Assembly: GCA_018340805.1 (NCBI GenBank)
Contig: JACMZG010001908.1
Span: 50,602,512 to 50,666,511, forward strand
DNA length: 64,000 bases
Origin: Microvelia longipes
Taxonomy: Eukaryota > Arthropoda > Insecta > Hemiptera > Veliidae
Direction of reading: 5' to 3'
This document shows, piece after piece, positions 63,484 through 64,000 of this stretch (within the stretch, counting starts at the first letter, position 1; each line of letters begins with the position of its first letter). Under the pieces are notes generated by a model. That model was not told the origin of the DNA. It worked only from the letters and a program-made list of their open reading frames with translations, and ran no database searches. A program made the translations under genes and the position numbers.

Positions 63484-64000
63484 AATAAATAAATAAATAA
63501 ATAAATAATCTTTATTAATTACTATAGACCCATAGGTATGTAACATGTCAAGTACAATAATTCAGCATTTAACTTACGCTATTAAAAATAATACTTAATA
63601 TCACATTAGAAATACCTTACAACAACTAATGTAACAAAGTAATACACTGTAATAAAATAAAAGACATACAAATGTAACCTAAAGACTGACAATTAACAAA
63701 AGCATAACAATAAATAAAATAAATCTAATTAACAATTAAAAAAGTCTAGTTATATAAAAAGTCATTAAGACTATAATAGGCTTTGGAAAGCAGCAACTTC
63801 TTCAAAGCTTTACTGAAAGGTATGACTTCACTAACAGACTTAATATACGCAGGTAACTTATTAAAACATGAAATAGAGATATTATAAGGTGACTTTTTAT
63901 ATAATGTCGTTCGGCAAGGGACAGGACAAATGTTGGACTTATTTCGAGTATTGAAATTATGGAATTCTTGATGACTAGAAATTTTATCAGGGTATTTAAC
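63484..64000 (-). mobile_element. Non-LTR retrotransposon, 3' end, extends beyond window
   Basis: On the minus strand the element ends in a (TTTA)n tail at 63484-63512, preceded by a 3' UTR and, upstream, the ORF2 end. Its 5' part lies outside the window. Confidence 0.8.
63746..64000 (-). CDS. ORF2 C-terminal end of a non-LTR retrotransposon (partial)
   Basis: 84 uninterrupted codons then TAG: begins VKYPDKISSHQEFHNFNTRN, then KSNICPVPCRTTLYKKSPYN, ISCFNKLPAYIKSVSEVIPF and KALKKLLLSKAYYSLNDFLY. The pattern (HxxNTRxK, S..YxxxxxxNxLPxxIK, FxxxLKxxLxxxxxYxxxxFL) is the standard end of ORF2 after the reverse-transcriptase domain in many insect elements. No stop or frameshift is seen here, so this copy may be fairly young. 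It lacks an ATG because the window cuts it. Confidence 0.85.
   Translation of the reverse strand, partial: VKYPDKISSHQEFHNFNTRNKSNICPVPCRTTLYKKSPYNISISCFNKLPAYIKSVSEVIPFSKALKKLLLSKAYYSLNDFLYN

Overview
The window is AT-rich nuclear DNA from an invertebrate animal, most likely an insect. Introns are GT-AG and full of transposon remnants, there are long (TA)n and (CA)n runs, and the only clear gene is an insect-like MAP kinase kinase. I cannot name the species; a repeat-rich hemipteran would fit, but that is a guess.

One gene is well supported: Mkk4 (MAP2K4), the dual-specificity kinase that activates JNK. It has ten coding exons on the + strand between 33657 and 50374. All junction phases agree and the exons give a 407-residue protein, close to my recollection of 399 residues for the human protein and about 424 for Drosophila. 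The JNK-docking site, glycine loop, HRD, DFG and the SIAKT activation loop are all present. Its introns hold at least a dozen foldback, SINE and non-LTR insertions.

Layout. 1-4350: a broken Tc1/mariner-like element with another inverted-repeat element inside it, then a tandem 300-bp duplication. 4470-4790: a decayed non-LTR reverse-transcriptase tail. 5780-7970: a duplicated repeat running into a GC-punctuated array of about 25 units built around GCGAAGC. 8000-33650: intergenic DNA with recurring families, including an element carrying a 5S-rRNA-like segment, a 320-bp repeat, a GC-rich dyad MITE, hairpins and a few exon-like reading frames I cannot identify. 33657-50374: Mkk4. 51076-54585: a 3.5-kb element with about 830-bp terminal inverted repeats around a decayed transposase-like reading frame. 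54600-64000: more foldbacks, MITEs, a 5S-containing repeat and the 3' end of a non-LTR ORF2 on the minus strand at the right edge.

Apart from Mkk4, nothing looks like an intact functional gene. The most interesting material is the 5S-like repeat family, the long-TIR element, the GCGAAGC array and the reiterated splice donor in Mkk4 intron 8. All similarity statements are from memory and reading by eye; no search was run.
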